Made by a program: the position numbers and the translations under genes. This document shows, piece by piece, positions 1 to 9,242 of a stretch of 33,648 nt of DNA. The notes beneath the pieces were generated by a model, which did no database searches, was not told the DNA's origin, and saw only the letters and a program-made list of their open reading frames with translations. Source of the stretch: an uncultured Pelagibacteraceae bacterium (GTDB lineage Bacteria; Pseudomonadota; Alphaproteobacteria; Pelagibacterales; Pelagibacteraceae); contig CACKZH010000009.1 in NCBI GenBank assembly GCA_902604575.1, positions 1-33,648 on the forward strand, written 5' to 3'. Every line of letters begins with the position of its first letter. The stretch's first letter is position 1.

Positions 1-1
1 T

Positions 2-1393
2 AAAAAAGATACTAAAATTAAATTTAAGCTTCCAGGCTTAGAGTTATTAAAAATACCTTCTAAAAAAGAAAGAGAGAGATCTGATAAAAATGAAAATAAT
101 GATCCTGAATTTTTGGAAAAAATATTATTAGACTTTGGAGTTAATGGTAAAATTAAAAAAGTAAGTCATGGGCCTGTTGTGACACTAAACGAATTTGAAC
201 CTGCTGCAGGAGTAAAAGTTTCAAAAATTATTAATTTATCAGATGATATAGCAAGAAATACTAGTTCAGAGTCTGCAAGAATATCTACAATCCCTGGAAG
301 TAATACTATTGGTATTGAGCTACCAAATAATTCTAGAGAAAATGTTTATTTAAGTGAAATTTTAAACAACAGTGATTTTAAAAAAAAGGACATCAAATTA
401 CCTATTGCGCTAGGTAAAGGTATATCAGGTAATCCAATAGTTGGTGATTTATCTTCAATGCCACATTTACTGATAGCTGGAACTACTGGATCTGGTAAAT
501 CAGTATGTATAAATACAATTATTTTATCGCTTCTTTACAAACACACTCCTGATAAATGTAAATTTATTTTGATAGATCCCAAAATGTTGGAATTATCTAC
601 TTACGAAGGAATTCCACATTTATTATGTCCAGTTATAACAGAAGCAAAGAAAGCAGCTTCAGTACTGGGCTGGGTAGTTAAGGAAATGGAGAGTAGGTAT
701 AGATTAATGACTAAAGAAGGAGTCAGAAATATTGATGGTTACAATACAAAACACAAACTTCCAATGCCCTATATCGTAGTCGTTGTTGATGAAATGTCTG
801 ACTTAATGTTAGTTGCTGGTAAAGAGATTGAAAATTATATTCAAAAACTATCTCAAATGGCAAGAGCAGCAGGGATTCATATAATAATGGCTACCCAAAG
901 ACCTAGTGTAGACGTAATTACAGGTACAATAAAAGCTAATTTTCCTACCAGAATATCTTTCCAAGTAACATCTAAAATAGATAGTAGAACTATTCTTGGA
1001 GAGCAAGGTGCTGAACAATTGTTAGGAAAAGGAGATATGTTATATATGTCCTCAGCTAATCGAATAGTTAGAATACACGCACCATTTGTTTCTGACGGTG
1101 AGATTGAAAAAATAAATAATTCTTTGAGATCTCAAGCAGAGCCAGATTACGTTGATGAAATTTTGAATTTTGCCGATGAGAAAGAAATTGGTAATGGTCA
1201 AAATCAAGGTGAGAAGGATGAACTTTACGAACAGGCTTTAGATATAATTAGATCTGAAGGTAAAGCATCTACGTCGTTTTTACAAAGAAAACTTCAGATT
1301 GGATACAACAGAGCAGCAAGAATTATTGACATGATGGAAGCGGATGGCATTGTTAGTAAAGCAAATCATGTTGGCAAAAGAGACGTACTTTAA
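2..1393 (+). CDS. ftsK: DNA translocase FtsK, C-terminal part (5' end outside window)
   Basis: FtsK is a membrane-anchored hexameric ATPase at the division septum that pumps chromosome ends apart and activates dimer resolution. The reading frame is open from base 2, so the gene enters from the left; a TTG at 113 is an internal codon, not the start. The 463 visible residues hold the end of the linker (a PGLELL motif), the motor alpha and beta domains with Walker A GTTGSGKS (bases 479-502) and a Walker B-like stretch VVVVDEMSDL, and a C-terminal winged-helix gamma domain (from about base 1215) that reads polar sequences on DNA. The membrane domain is not visible. The stop overlaps the lolA start by one base (TAATG), so the two are probably co-transcribed and translationally coupled. 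Family identification is secure. Confidence 0.95.
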   Translation, partial: KKDTKIKFKLPGLELLKIPSKKERERSDKNENNDPEFLEKILLDFGVNGKIKKVSHGPVVTLNEFEPAAGVKVSKIINLSDDIARNTSSESARISTIPGSNTIGIELPNNSRENVYLSEILNNSDFKKKDIKLPIALGKGISGNPIVGDLSSMPHLLIAGTTGSGKSVCINTIILSLLYKHTPDKCKFILIDPKMLELSTYEGIPHLLCPVITEAKKAASVLGWVVKEMESRYRLMTKEGVRNIDGYNTKHKLPMPYIVVVVDEMSDLMLVAGKEIENYIQKLSQMARAAGIHIIMATQRPSVDVITGTIKANFPTRISFQVTSKIDSRTILGEQGAEQLLGKGDMLYMSSANRIVRIHAPFVSDGEIEKINNSLRSQAEPDYVDEILNFADEKEIGNGQNQGEKDELYEQALDIIRSEGKASTSFLQRKLQIGYNRAARIIDMMEADGIVSKANHVGKRDVL

Positions 1394-1941
1394 TGTTACG
1401 GTATTTTCTAATATTTTTTTTATTTATATCCAGCTCCATATCAAATGCTGAAATCAAAGACAAAATAATACAAAATTTGAGAGATACAGAAAATCTAGAT
1501 TTTAAATTTGAGCAAAATATTAATGGAAAAATAGAAAATGGAAACTGCACTATTCAGTATCCAAAAAAAATTTTTTGTGAATATGCAAGAAGTAATAATA
1601 AAATTTTAGTTTCAAATGGGAAATCTTTAGTAATTAAGACTAGAACAAGTTATTATAGATATCCACTTGAAAAAACCGCTTTAAATTTAATTTTAGATAA
1701 AACTTTTCTAATAAATAAAATTTATGACCTTAAGGATAGAGTTATTGATAATAATTTAATTAATTTTACAATTTTTGATGGGGATAACGAAATTAATATA
1801 TTTTTTGATAATCAAACTTATAATTTGATTGGATGGCAAAATACAGATATTTATCAAAATTTTAATATTACTTTTCTTTCTTCGATAAGAAAAAATAGAG
1901 TTATTTCAAAAAATCTTTTTAAAATCCCTGTTCAGAATTAA
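1393..1941 (+). CDS. lolA: Outer-membrane lipoprotein carrier protein LolA
   Basis: LolA is the periplasmic shuttle that takes lipoproteins from the LolCDE exporter to the outer membrane. The 182-residue product has a hydrophobic signal peptide (residues 1 to about 19, ending SNA before EIKD) and then a beta-rich body with the LolA pattern: an early F-x-Q segment (DFKFEQNI), a central YPKKIFCEY-like strand and a lysine-rich C terminus. Placement straight after ftsK, with a one-base start/stop overlap, matches other Proteobacteria. It is divergent in sequence, so the call leans on length, signal peptide, fold pattern and context together. The stop codon shares the bases TTAA with the stop of the convergent GNAT gene. 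Clients in this window would include the LptE and DUF3576 lipoproteins. Confidence 0.85.
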   Translation: MLRYFLIFFLFISSSISNAEIKDKIIQNLRDTENLDFKFEQNINGKIENGNCTIQYPKKIFCEYARSNNKILVSNGKSLVIKTRTSYYRYPLEKTALNLILDKTFLINKIYDLKDRVIDNNLINFTIFDGDNEINIFFDNQTYNLIGWQNTDIYQNFNITFLSSIRKNRVISKNLFKIPVQN

Positions 1942-2441
1942 ATATTTATAATTTCAGTTTTAAATATTTTCATTCCTCTAGAAATATAGTTGTTTAAAGC
2001 ATTTTTATGATCTAAAGAACATGTGTGAACCCAGACACGATTAACTTTATTTTCAAGAGATTTTTTAATAGCTTCGGATAATAAATAGGAACCTAATTTT
2101 TTATTTTGATATTCTTCTAATATTCCAAAATAAGCTATTTCAGTCTCATTTTTTTTTGGGTGCAAAATTAATTCAAAAAAACCAACTAGATCATCATTAA
2201 ATTTAAATACATATGATCTAACACTCTCATTGGATACATAATTAATCCATTTTTCTTCTGACCAAGAAAGTCTGTCTACCCATTTATGATTTTTACCGAT
2301 ATTTTTGTAAAAAAATTTATTTAATTGAAAATTTATTGGATCAATTAAACTTAAAGAATAATCTTCTGATGGTTTGTTTCCCTCTTTAAGATCCTTGAGT
2401 GAATTAATTTCAAGATAATTTCTTTTAACTTCCTCGGTCAC
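1938..2441 (-). CDS. GNAT-family N-acetyltransferase
   Basis: The 167-residue product looks like a GNAT acetyltransferase, an enzyme that moves an acetyl group from acetyl-CoA to an amine. The visible signs are the strand and helix around residues 95-140, with a YFGILEEYQNKKLGSYLL stretch that fits motif A (a Q/R-x-x-G-x-G/S-type pyrophosphate loop), and a typical C-terminal segment with an N-A-L-N-N-Y-I-S-R-G-M motif. Its start overlaps the upstream HIT gene by four bases (ATGA), making it the last gene of the histidine transcription unit. The substrate cannot be inferred; protein N-termini, small amines and antibiotics are all possible. It has no visible link to histidine synthesis beyond co-transcription. 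Confidence 0.72.
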   Translation of the reverse strand: MTEEVKRNYLEINSLKDLKEGNKPSEDYSLSLIDPINFQLNKFFYKNIGKNHKWVDRLSWSEEKWINYVSNESVRSYVFKFNDDLVGFFELILHPKKNETEIAYFGILEEYQNKKLGSYLLSEAIKKSLENKVNRVWVHTCSLDHKNALNNYISRGMKIFKTEIINI

Positions 2442-2803
2442 TCAACCATTTTTCCTACTCGTTCGCCTCCAAACAAATGAAAGTGTAAATGGGGCACTTC
2501 TTGACCCCCATGATCACTGACATTTGTTAAAGCTCTATAGCCCTGTCCTACTTCTGTTGAAATACCAAGCTTCTTAGCAACTATATTAATACCTTTTAAT
2601 AATCCAACCATCTCTTCTGAAGAGGCATTTAGACTAAAATCATCTAAATCAATATATTTCCCTTTAGGAATAACTAAAGCATGAATTTTTTTTTGTGGAC
2701 TGATATCGTGAAATGACAAAACAAAATCATCCTCATAAATTTTATTACAAGGTATTTCTCCGCGTAAAATTTTTGAAAAAATATTGTTATCGTCGTAACT
2801 CAT
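2438..2803 (-). CDS. HIT-family nucleotide hydrolase (HinT-like)
   Basis: This 121-residue protein is a histidine-triad (HIT) hydrolase of the HinT branch, which cleaves nucleoside phosphoramidates such as adenylated amines. The triad motif HLHFHLF at residues 105-111 is intact, and the N-terminal part has the usual IFSKILRGEIPCNKIYEDD start and an ALVIPK strand. Length agrees with the family. It overlaps hisE by four bases (ATGA) upstream and the GNAT gene by four bases downstream. HIT genes often follow hisE in alphaproteobacteria, probably through operon conservation and not a shared pathway. The physiological substrate is unknown. Confidence 0.92.
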   Translation of the reverse strand: MSYDDNNIFSKILRGEIPCNKIYEDDFVLSFHDISPQKKIHALVIPKGKYIDLDDFSLNASSEEMVGLLKGINIVAKKLGISTEVGQGYRALTNVSDHGGQEVPHLHFHLFGGERVGKMVE

Positions 2804-3072
2804 TTTTTTCTTTTTTCTAATTCTGACATTACTTCTTCAATTTTAATGTCATTGGCCTCAAGATACATTAGCAAATGGTAAAATACATCTGCAGCCTCAT
2901 GGATCTTATTAGAATTTTCCTCCACAGCCTCAATCAATTCACTAACTTCCTCTAAAACTTTTGTCTTGCTTAATGATTTGTCAGCAAGCAGCTTGTTAGT
3001 GTATGAACCTTCAACAGGTGAAGATTTTCTCTCTCGTGCAAGTTTTATTAAATTTTCTAATGTGTTAAGCAT
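2800..3072 (-). CDS. hisE: Phosphoribosyl-ATP pyrophosphatase
   Basis: HisE hydrolyses phosphoribosyl-ATP to phosphoribosyl-AMP, the second step of histidine synthesis. The 90-residue all-helical product has the MazG-like metal-binding pattern: KVLEEVSELIEA around residues 39-50 and EAADVFYHLLMYL around residues 59-71. It is a stand-alone HisE, not the HisI-HisE fusion found in enterics; hisI is not in this window. It lies one base after hisF and overlaps the next gene by four bases, so it belongs to the same operon. Confidence 0.93.
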   Translation of the reverse strand: MLNTLENLIKLARERKSSPVEGSYTNKLLADKSLSKTKVLEEVSELIEAVEENSNKIHEAADVFYHLLMYLEANDIKIEEVMSELEKRKK

Positions 3073-3073
3073 A

Positions 3074-3829
3074 TTAAATTCTAACAGGAATTCCTTTTAA
3101 ATCCAAATACTCCTTAGCTTCTTTTACAGAATGTTTGCCATAGTGAAATATTGATGCTGCTAAAACTGCGCTTGCATTTCCTAATTTAATTCCATCTACT
3201 AAATGATCTAGATTTCCAACTCCACCTGAAGCAATCACTGGAATATTTACCATAGAAGATATCTTAGACATAAGCTCAATATCATAACCAACTTGAGTAC
3301 CATCTCGATCCATAGAAGTAACTAGTAGCTCTCCTGCCCCGCTATCTTCCATTTTTTTAACAAATTCGATTGCATCAGTTCCTGTATTATTTCTTCCACC
3401 ATGAGTGAAAATTTCCCATTTATCTCCATTTCTTTTAGCATCTATCGCTACCACAATACATTGTGACCCAAATTTTTTAGAACTTTCTACAACTACTTCT
3501 GGATTTTGAACTGCAGCAGTATTGATTGATACTTTGTCTGCACCACAATTCAGTAGTTTATTGATATCCTCAACACTTCTAACACCACCTCCAACTGTCA
3601 GAGGAACAAAGCATTTCTTCGAAGTTTTCTCTACTACATCGTAAATAGTATTTCTATTTTCATTTGATGCAGTAATATCCAAAAAGCAAATTTCATCTGC
3701 TCCACCGTCTGAATAAATTTTAGCTTGTTCGACAGGATCACCTGCATCCTGCAGATCAACAAAGTTAATTCCTTTTACAACACGTCCATTTTTAACATCT
3801 AAACATGGTATAATTCTATTTTTAAGCAT
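3074..3829 (-). CDS. hisF: Imidazole glycerol phosphate synthase, cyclase subunit HisF
   Basis: HisF is a (beta/alpha)8 barrel that joins PRFAR with ammonia supplied by HisH, giving imidazole glycerol phosphate and AICAR. The two catalytic aspartates are visible at D11 (in [14 protein letters not shown]) and D130 (in [10 protein letters not shown]), and the phosphate-binding loops GGGVRS and ASGGVG are intact. At 251 residues it has the family length. It overlaps the end of hisA by eight bases. HisH, its obligate partner, is encoded two genes upstream in the same unit. Confidence 0.97.
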   Translation of the reverse strand: MLKNRIIPCLDVKNGRVVKGINFVDLQDAGDPVEQAKIYSDGGADEICFLDITASNENRNTIYDVVEKTSKKCFVPLTVGGGVRSVEDINKLLNCGADKVSINTAAVQNPEVVVESSKKFGSQCIVVAIDAKRNGDKWEIFTHGGRNNTGTDAIEFVKKMEDSGAGELLVTSMDRDGTQVGYDIELMSKISSMVNIPVIASGGVGNLDHLVDGIKLGNASAVLAASIFHYGKHSVKEAKEYLDLKGIPVRI

Positions 3830-4547
3830 TTAATTCTTTCACTAATTCGTCTAATTTAATATCACCATCATAGATAGCTTTTCCAACTATTATACCTTCA
3901 ATATTACTATTATTTAGCTCCTTAGCTTTTTTAATATCATCAATTGATGAGACACCACCCGATATAATTACTGGACAATTGGAAGTATTAGCAACCTTTG
4001 CTGTCTCTTCAAAATTAGGACTTTGCTTCATCCCATCTCTATTTATATCAGTATAAATCAATCTACTTGCACCATACCCATTTACTTCTTTTAAGTAATC
4101 TAGTGATAATTGATTAGAATTTTCTTTCCAGCCAGAGATAGATAAATATCCATCTTTTGCATCTAAACCTAGGGCAATCTGATTTGGAAATTTAACACAA
4201 GCTTTTTTTAAAAAATTTTTATCTTTTATAGCAGCACTTCCTAAAATAACTTTTTCAACACCAGCGTCAGTATACTTCTGAATACTTTCAAAGTTTCTAA
4301 TGCCACCACCAATTTCAATTTTAAGATCAAATTTAGTTACTATTTCTTGGACAATATCCAAATTGACTGTTTCTCCTGATAACGCGCCATCCAAATCTAC
4401 TATATGTAAGTTTTTAAAACCATGGTCTTTATATTTACCCGCTTGTTCAACTGGCGACATTTTATATTCAGTTGTATTATCAAAATCTCCTTTAACTAAC
4501 CTCACACACTTTTTATCTTTAATATCGATTGCTGGAAATATTTTCAT
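3822..4547 (-). CDS. hisA: ProFAR isomerase HisA
   Basis: HisA opens the aminoaldose ring of ProFAR to give PRFAR (an Amadori rearrangement), the step before HisF/HisH. The 241-residue barrel carries the expected catalytic aspartates D8 ([14 protein letters not shown]) and D129 ([11 protein letters not shown]), plus the duplicated phosphate loops GGGIRN and ISGGVSS. It is the half-barrel-duplication relative of HisF next door. The start lies directly after the hisH stop with no gap, and its end overlaps hisF by eight bases. Confidence 0.97.
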   Translation of the reverse strand: MKIFPAIDIKDKKCVRLVKGDFDNTTEYKMSPVEQAGKYKDHGFKNLHIVDLDGALSGETVNLDIVQEIVTKFDLKIEIGGGIRNFESIQKYTDAGVEKVILGSAAIKDKNFLKKACVKFPNQIALGLDAKDGYLSISGWKENSNQLSLDYLKEVNGYGASRLIYTDINRDGMKQSPNFEETAKVANTSNCPVIISGGVSSIDDIKKAKELNNSNIEGIIVGKAIYDGDIKLDELVKELNA

Positions 4548-5174
4548 TTATAAATTAATAAAATTATCAATTATTTTAAGTCCTGTTTTATCACTTTTCT
4601 CAGGGTGAAATTGTGTTCCAAAAATATTTTCTTTTTCAACAGAGCAAACAATATTTGATGCATAATCTGTTGTTGTTGAAACTACATTTTTATCTTCTGG
4701 TACAAATTCATAACTGTGAACAAAATACATGTGAGAATTATTTTCTATACCTTTAAAAATTTTACTATCCTTAACAATATTAATTTGGTTCCAGCCAATA
4801 TGGGGAAGTTTAAATTTTCCATTTTTATTATCTATTTTTGATACTTTACCAGATATCCATCCGAGACCTTTGGTTTCTGTGTCTTCAAAACCGATATCCG
4901 CAAACATTTGCAATCCGACACAAATACCAAGCAGAGGTTTTTTATTAATAATGACAAGTTCATTTAATACATCAACTAAACCACTGATACTATTTAAAGC
5001 ATCAACACAACTTTTAAACGAACCCTGTCCTGGTAAAACCACTTTATCAGATAATTTAATCTTATCTAAATCTGAAGTTACTTCGATATTTACTTTATTC
5101 TTAGCAACCTCCTTAAAAGAGTTTATTACCGAGCTTATATTGCCGGAATTATAATCAACAATTATGACATTCAT
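4548..5174 (-). CDS. hisH: Imidazole glycerol phosphate synthase, glutaminase subunit HisH
   Basis: HisH is the class I glutamine amidotransferase that releases ammonia for HisF. The catalytic triad can be read directly: C85 in LLGICVGLQMF, and H190 and E192 in GTQFHPEKS. The oxyanion-strand motif PGQGSF is at residues 48-53. At 208 residues it is of normal length. It follows hisB with a five-base gap and abuts hisA. Confidence 0.96.
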   Translation of the reverse strand: MNVIIVDYNSGNISSVINSFKEVAKNKVNIEVTSDLDKIKLSDKVVLPGQGSFKSCVDALNSISGLVDVLNELVIINKKPLLGICVGLQMFADIGFEDTETKGLGWISGKVSKIDNKNGKFKLPHIGWNQINIVKDSKIFKGIENNSHMYFVHSYEFVPEDKNVVSTTTDYASNIVCSVEKENIFGTQFHPEKSDKTGLKIIDNFINL

Positions 5175-5179
5175 TAAAC

Positions 5180-5770
5180 TTATAATGAGCCTTTAGTGGA
5201 TGGAATACTTTTTTTATTTCTTGGATCCATCTCTAATGCGGCTCTTAATGATCTTGCTAATGCTTTATAACAAGACTCAATTATGTGGTGGCTATTATCA
5301 CCATAAATATTTTCAACGTGCATTGTAATGCCTGCGGATTGTGAAAATGCTTGGAACCATTCTTTAAATAACTCAGTATCCATCTCGCCAAGTTTCTCAA
5401 CTTTTAATTTAACTTTCCATATCAAATAAGGTCTATTTGAAACATCGATCGCAACCCTTGTTAATGTTTCATCCATTGGAATAACTGTGTGTGCGTATCT
5501 TTTTATCCCTACAAATTTTTTAGCAGCTTTCTTTAAAGCCTCACCTATAGCAATACCAGTATCTTCGGTTGTGTGGTGAAGATCTATATGAGTGTCTCCT
5601 TTTGCTTTAACTTTTAAATCAATCAATGAATGCTTTGATAACTGCTCAAGCATGTGATCTAAAAACCCTATGCCAGTGTCAATTTGGTATTTACCTTTGC
5701 CATCAATATTTACCTCGACATTGATGCTGGTTTCTTTTGTTTTTCGAGATACTTTTCCTTTTCTAGCCAT
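5180..5770 (-). CDS. hisB: Imidazoleglycerol-phosphate dehydratase HisB (monofunctional)
   Basis: HisB dehydrates imidazole glycerol phosphate to imidazole acetol phosphate. The 196-residue protein has the two internal repeats with metal-binding histidines: [19 protein letters not shown] in the first half and [16 protein letters not shown] near the C terminus, plus FLDHMLEQL. It is the single-domain form, without the histidinol-phosphatase domain of enteric HisB. It is the first gene of the leftward unit; the 89-base gap to hslV at 5771-5859 must hold promoters for both directions. Confidence 0.97.
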   Translation of the reverse strand: MARKGKVSRKTKETSINVEVNIDGKGKYQIDTGIGFLDHMLEQLSKHSLIDLKVKAKGDTHIDLHHTTEDTGIAIGEALKKAAKKFVGIKRYAHTVIPMDETLTRVAIDVSNRPYLIWKVKLKVEKLGEMDTELFKEWFQAFSQSAGITMHVENIYGDNSHHIIESCYKALARSLRAALEMDPRNKKSIPSTKGSL

Positions 5771-5843
5771 ATATTTTTAATGGTATACATACATAATCCC
5801 ACTATATCAATATCAGTATGAACACTTGAAGTATCAAAAATAG

Positions 5844-5861
5844 TTACCATTTATTAGCTAT
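5844..5861 (+). promoter_or_regulatory. Possible heat-shock (RpoH-type) promoter for hslVU, -10 part
   Basis: A CTTGAAG at 5825-5831 is followed, 18 bases after its CTTG, by CCATTTAT at 5847-5854. This resembles the alphaproteobacterial RpoH pattern (CTTG, 17-18 bases, then a C-rich/TAT element). If real, transcription would begin near 5860, the hslV ATG, giving a leaderless or almost leaderless message. hslVU is a classic heat-shock operon, which supports the idea, but the match is short and in AT-rich DNA. Confidence 0.35.
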
Positions 5862-6375
5862 GACAACAATTGTACTTGTTAGAAAAAATAACGAAGTAGT
5901 AGTAGCTGGTGATGGGCAAGTAAGTATGGGAAATACTGTTGTTAAGAGCACTGCTTCAAAAGTTAGAAAGATTGAAAAAAGAGATGTAGTAGCTGGGTTT
6001 GCAGGATCAACTGCTGATGCACTAACTTTATTTGAAAGGTTAGAAGGAAAATTAGAGAAACATGCAGGAAATTTATCTAGAGCTGCTGTTGAATTAGCAA
6101 AAGATTGGCGAACAGATAAATATTTAAGAAGATTAGAGGCATTGATGGCTGTTGGAGATAAAGACAACAGCTATATTATTTCGGGGACTGGAGATGTTCT
6201 TGAACCAGAAGGAGATGTAATTGGAATTGGTTCTGGAGGAAATTATGCACTAGCTGCTGGAAAAGTTTTAATGGAAGGTGCTATGTCTGCTGAAGAAGTT
6301 GCAAAAAAAGCAATCAAAGTTGCTGCAGATATATGTGTTTTCACAAACAATAATGTTAAAATTGAAAAAATATAA
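5860..6375 (+). CDS. hslV: ATP-dependent protease peptidase subunit HslV (ClpQ)
   Basis: HslV is the proteasome-like threonine peptidase that works as two stacked hexamers with the HslU unfoldase in the cytoplasm. The start [20 protein letters not shown] fits exactly: removal of Met leaves the N-terminal nucleophile Thr2. The [14 protein letters not shown] and [15 protein letters not shown] segments are diagnostic. The 171 residues match the family. The hslU ATG follows the stop with no gap. It faces hisB, a common alphaproteobacterial arrangement. Confidence 0.97.
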   Translation: MTTIVLVRKNNEVVVAGDGQVSMGNTVVKSTASKVRKIEKRDVVAGFAGSTADALTLFERLEGKLEKHAGNLSRAAVELAKDWRTDKYLRRLEALMAVGDKDNSYIISGTGDVLEPEGDVIGIGSGGNYALAAGKVLMEGAMSAEEVAKKAIKVAADICVFTNNNVKIEKI

Positions 6376-7749
6376 ATGGATAAATCAAACGTAACACGAC
6401 TCCACCCAAAAGATAAAAATCAAAAAGAAGAAGCTTCTTTAGTTAGCTCTTTATCTCCAAGAGAGATTGTGTCTGAATTAGATAGATTTGTTGTTGGACA
6501 AAACAAAGCAAAAAGGGCAGTTGCCGTTGCATTGAGAAATAGATGGAGAAGACAGGCTCTTAAAGGTGAAATGAAGAATGAAGTTTTGCCAAAAAATATT
6601 TTAATGATTGGGCCAACTGGAGTTGGTAAAACTGAAATTTCAAGAAGACTATCAAAACTTGCAGAAGCTCCCTTTGTAAAAGTAGAAGCTACGAGATTTA
6701 CAGAGGTTGGTTACTTAGGCCGAGATGTTGAACAAATTGTAAGAGATTTAGTTGAAATTGCAATCTCAATGGAGAAGGTAAAAAAAAGAAAAGAAGTTTT
6801 TGCACAAGCTCAAAAAGCGGCAGAGGAAAAAGTTTTAGACGCTTTAGTTGGAAAAAAAGCGAGTTTAGCCACAAGAGAAAGTTTTAGAAAAAGATTAAGA
6901 AATGCTGATTTAGATGATAACGAAATCGAAATAGCGGTAAGTGACAATGGATCTGGTGGTGCTTCTTTTGAAATTCCTGGTATGCCTGGTGCAAATGTTG
7001 GAATGATTAACATCGGTGAAATGATTGGAAAATCAATGGGCAACAAGGAAAAAAAGAAAAAAATGACAGTAAAAGAATCTCATGAAATTTTAATCAATGA
7101 TGAATCAGATAAATTAATAGAACAAGATAAAATTATAAAAGCGGCAAAACTATCAACAGAAAATAATGGAATTGTTTTCTTAGACGAGATAGATAAAATT
7201 TCTGCAAGAACTGACAGAGTTGGAGGAGATGTTTCAAGAGAAGGTGTTCAAAGAGATTTATTGCCTTTAATTGAAGGAACAACTGTTAATACAAAACATG
7301 GTCCAATAAAAACTGATCATATTTTGTTTATAGCATCTGGTGCTTTCCAACTTGCTAAACCATCTGACTTATTGCCCGAGTTACAAGGACGACTACCAAT
7401 TAGAGTTGAGTTAGAAGCTTTAACAAGTGAAGATTTTAAAAGGATTTTAAGAGAACCTGATTTTAGTTTAATTAAACAATATGTTGCTTTATTAAAAACT
7501 GAAAATGTTGATCTTGAATTTTCAGATGATGGTATAGATGCTATAGCTAATATTGCTTCAGAGGTAAATGCTACTGTCGAGAATATTGGAGCTAGAAGGT
7601 TACATACTATCATTGAGAAAATCTTGGATGAAATAAGTTTTACAGCCACCGACCGAGCAGGAGAGAAAATTACAATTGATAAAGAATATATTAATAAAAA
7701 CTTAGATACTTTAGTTAAAGATACCGATCTTTCAAAATTTATTTTATAG
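6376..7749 (+). CDS. hslU: ATP-dependent protease ATPase subunit HslU (ClpY)
   Basis: HslU is the AAA+ hexamer that unfolds substrates and feeds them to HslV. The P-loop GPTGVGKT is at residues 79-86, Walker B is in VFLDEIDKI near residue 270, an arginine-finger region GRLPIRVEL follows, and the C-terminal tail DLSKFIL is the one that docks between HslV subunits. The intermediate I domain (about residues 110-235) is present. At 457 residues it is a little longer than the common form, mostly from about 20 extra polar residues before the conserved [16 protein letters not shown] start. Its last 11 bases overlap the convergent smr gene. Confidence 0.97.
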   Translation: MDKSNVTRLHPKDKNQKEEASLVSSLSPREIVSELDRFVVGQNKAKRAVAVALRNRWRRQALKGEMKNEVLPKNILMIGPTGVGKTEISRRLSKLAEAPFVKVEATRFTEVGYLGRDVEQIVRDLVEIAISMEKVKKRKEVFAQAQKAAEEKVLDALVGKKASLATRESFRKRLRNADLDDNEIEIAVSDNGSGGASFEIPGMPGANVGMINIGEMIGKSMGNKEKKKKMTVKESHEILINDESDKLIEQDKIIKAAKLSTENNGIVFLDEIDKISARTDRVGGDVSREGVQRDLLPLIEGTTVNTKHGPIKTDHILFIASGAFQLAKPSDLLPELQGRLPIRVELEALTSEDFKRILREPDFSLIKQYVALLKTENVDLEFSDDGIDAIANIASEVNATVENIGARRLHTIIEKILDEISFTATDRAGEKITIDKEYINKNLDTLVKDTDLSKFIL

Positions 7750-8161
7750 ATTTATTTTTTTTCAAAAAAATATAAAATGCACCTCCGCCTCCATCATCTA
7801 TTTTCGCATCTGTTATTTCGTATATCATTTTCATTAAACTAGCATTATTAGTAATAAATTCTGGAACAGAATATTTTAAGATACCAAGGTCTTTTGAAAC
7901 ATATGGATCTTTCTCATTTTCAGAGTGAAGACCTTTTCCTGTAACAATAATTAATTTATTTACACTTTCAGAATAAGCTTGCTTTATAAAATCTTCTATA
8001 GTTTTATTTGCTTCATTTAAAGTATAACCATGCAAATCTATTGATCTTACATTTAGAGTTTTGTTTTTTTGATGTTTAAAATCTTTATTAGGTAATTTTT
8101 CAGTACTATTTATAAATTTGTGCCAATCTTTTTTATCTTTGTCTGAAATATTATCGTTCAA
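7739..8161 (-). CDS. Smr-domain protein (putative endonuclease)
   Basis: The 140-residue product has a C-terminal Smr domain, a small nucleic-acid-binding fold found in MutS2 and in stand-alone proteins; some members nick DNA or cut mRNA on collided ribosomes. The DLHG motif is at residues 42-45, TGKG at 74-77, and the closing [12 protein letters not shown] strand is present. The first 35 residues are charged and probably disordered. It directly follows the timA-like gene (stop and start adjacent), a pairing common in alphaproteobacteria, and its end overlaps hslU by 11 bases. The cellular role is not known from sequence. Confidence 0.9.
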   Translation of the reverse strand: MNDNISDKDKKDWHKFINSTEKLPNKDFKHQKNKTLNVRSIDLHGYTLNEANKTIEDFIKQAYSESVNKLIIVTGKGLHSENEKDPYVSKDLGILKYSVPEFITNNASLMKMIYEITDAKIDDGGGGAFYIFLKKNKSIK

Positions 8162-8758
8162 TTATGTTAATATATTTACGAGCTGCCAATTTGGATTTGC
8201 TGACGATGTATCTCGTGAAAAAATCCACGTATCATAAATTTTTTTTGTTTTTTCAGGATCTCCAGATACAATTTTTTTGTCTTTATCTCTTATGCAGGTA
8301 ATAACCTCTGCTATAAAATCAACTGTTACATTTAAAATATTTCCAACTTTTTTGTGCTCTTTAATCTCAGCTTTATCAACTCCAATAAATGTTATTTCTG
8401 CAAAATGACCTCTTTTTGCTCTTTCCTTCAATGCACCATCAAATTGATTATATATATTTTTGTTTAACAGAGGTTTTGCATTTGTGATCTTATTATCATT
8501 ATCACTGAAATCAGTAATAATTGTTTCGTAAGCAATTTTTGCACCTTTCAAAAATTCTTTTTGAGCTTCATCATCGAACTTCTCTTTTGGTTTGGTCGGT
8601 TGATCTACCTTAATATTTTTTAAGACCTCTTTAAATTGAGCTGGTGATTTTCCCTCAAAACCAGTTCTTTTGCCAAGAATTCCTCTTAATCTTAAAAAGA
8701 TAAAACCAGCAATCATCGCTAATAGAATAATGTCAATATATTCGAAGCTGTAATTCAT
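8162..8758 (-). CDS. Tim44/TimA-like domain protein
   Basis: The 198-residue protein has one N-terminal membrane helix (about residues 8-24, IDIILLAMIAGFIFLRLRGILG), a basic linker and a C-terminal Tim44-like domain from about residue 65 (FLKGAKIAYETIITDF onward to WIFSRDTSSANPNWQLVNI). Alphaproteobacterial homologues (TimA) are thought to be relatives of the mitochondrial Tim44 import factor, but their bacterial task is not settled. It faces fxsA-secB across a 58-base gap, the usual alphaproteobacterial layout; neighbours in secretion suggest, without proving, a membrane-protein role. Confidence 0.83.
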   Translation of the reverse strand: MNYSFEYIDIILLAMIAGFIFLRLRGILGKRTGFEGKSPAQFKEVLKNIKVDQPTKPKEKFDDEAQKEFLKGAKIAYETIITDFSDNDNKITNAKPLLNKNIYNQFDGALKERAKRGHFAEITFIGVDKAEIKEHKKVGNILNVTVDFIAEVITCIRDKDKKIVSGDPEKTKKIYDTWIFSRDTSSANPNWQLVNILT

Positions 8759-8816
8759 GACTTGATAGTAATTACTCTATTGATTAATTTCAACCAGCAA
8801 TTTAGATTAAGGACAA

Positions 8817-9242
8817 ATGAACTCAATTTTATTATTAATCATTATAATTCCAGTAATAGAAATATATCTTCTAATCAAAATAGGTTCAGAAATTGGCGCA
8901 ATATCTACAATTTTGCTAATTTTTACAACTGCTATTGTGGGTGTTTACTATGCAAAATATGAGGGTTTAAATACATTAAAGTCTGGGTTCATGCAGCTTA
9001 GAAAAAACGAACCACCCACATTCGAAATGTTATCTGGCGCGGCAATAGCGTTTGCAGCAGTACTATTAATTATACCAGGATTTGTAACAGATATTTTTGG
9101 TTTTTTTTTAATTTTTCCTCCAAGTAGAAAATTTATTTTTAAGAGTTTATTTAAGAAAAATTTTGTTAAAAAATCAGAAAATAATGATTTTATCGAAGGC
9201 GATTTTGAAGATATAGAAGATAACGATGACAAAAAAATTTAA
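8817..9242 (+). CDS. fxsA: FxsA-family membrane protein
   Basis: FxsA is a small inner-membrane protein; in E. coli overproduction relieves F-plasmid exclusion of phage T7, and its normal role is unknown. The 141-residue product shows the family pattern: hydrophobic segments at about residues 3-18, 26-44 and 78-104, with the signature stretches IPVIEIYLLIKIGSEIG and LIIPGFVTDIFGFFLIFPP, followed by a charged acidic tail. The ATG is preceded by AAGGA at 8809-8813, one of the clearer ribosome-binding sites here, though closely spaced. Its 3' end overlaps secB by 17 bases. Confidence 0.92.
   Translation: MNSILLLIIIIPVIEIYLLIKIGSEIGAISTILLIFTTAIVGVYYAKYEGLNTLKSGFMQLRKNEPPTFEMLSGAAIAFAAVLLIIPGFVTDIFGFFLIFPPSRKFIFKSLFKKNFVKKSENNDFIEGDFEDIEDNDDKKI

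Noticed and set aside
113-115. TTG as the start of the ftsK fragment
   Set aside because: The frame is open to base 2 and the upstream residues fit FtsK, so this is an internal leucine codon.
1940-1968. Repeated AAATATTT near the lolA end as terminator
   Set aside because: Only A and T, inside the coding sequence of the GNAT gene, with no stable stem or T-tract.
4300-4608. Plus-strand ORF antisense to hisA/hisH
   Set aside because: Shadow of well-conserved histidine genes, with no motif of its own.
5844-6167. Minus-strand ORF antisense to hslV
   Set aside because: Shadow frame; Ser/Ala-rich translation without domain features.
6810-7046. Minus-strand ORF antisense to hslU
   Set aside because: Shadow of the HslU I domain.
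8762-8962. Small plus-strand ORF of 66 residues
   Set aside because: It overlaps fxsA out of frame and has low-complexity Asn-rich composition.
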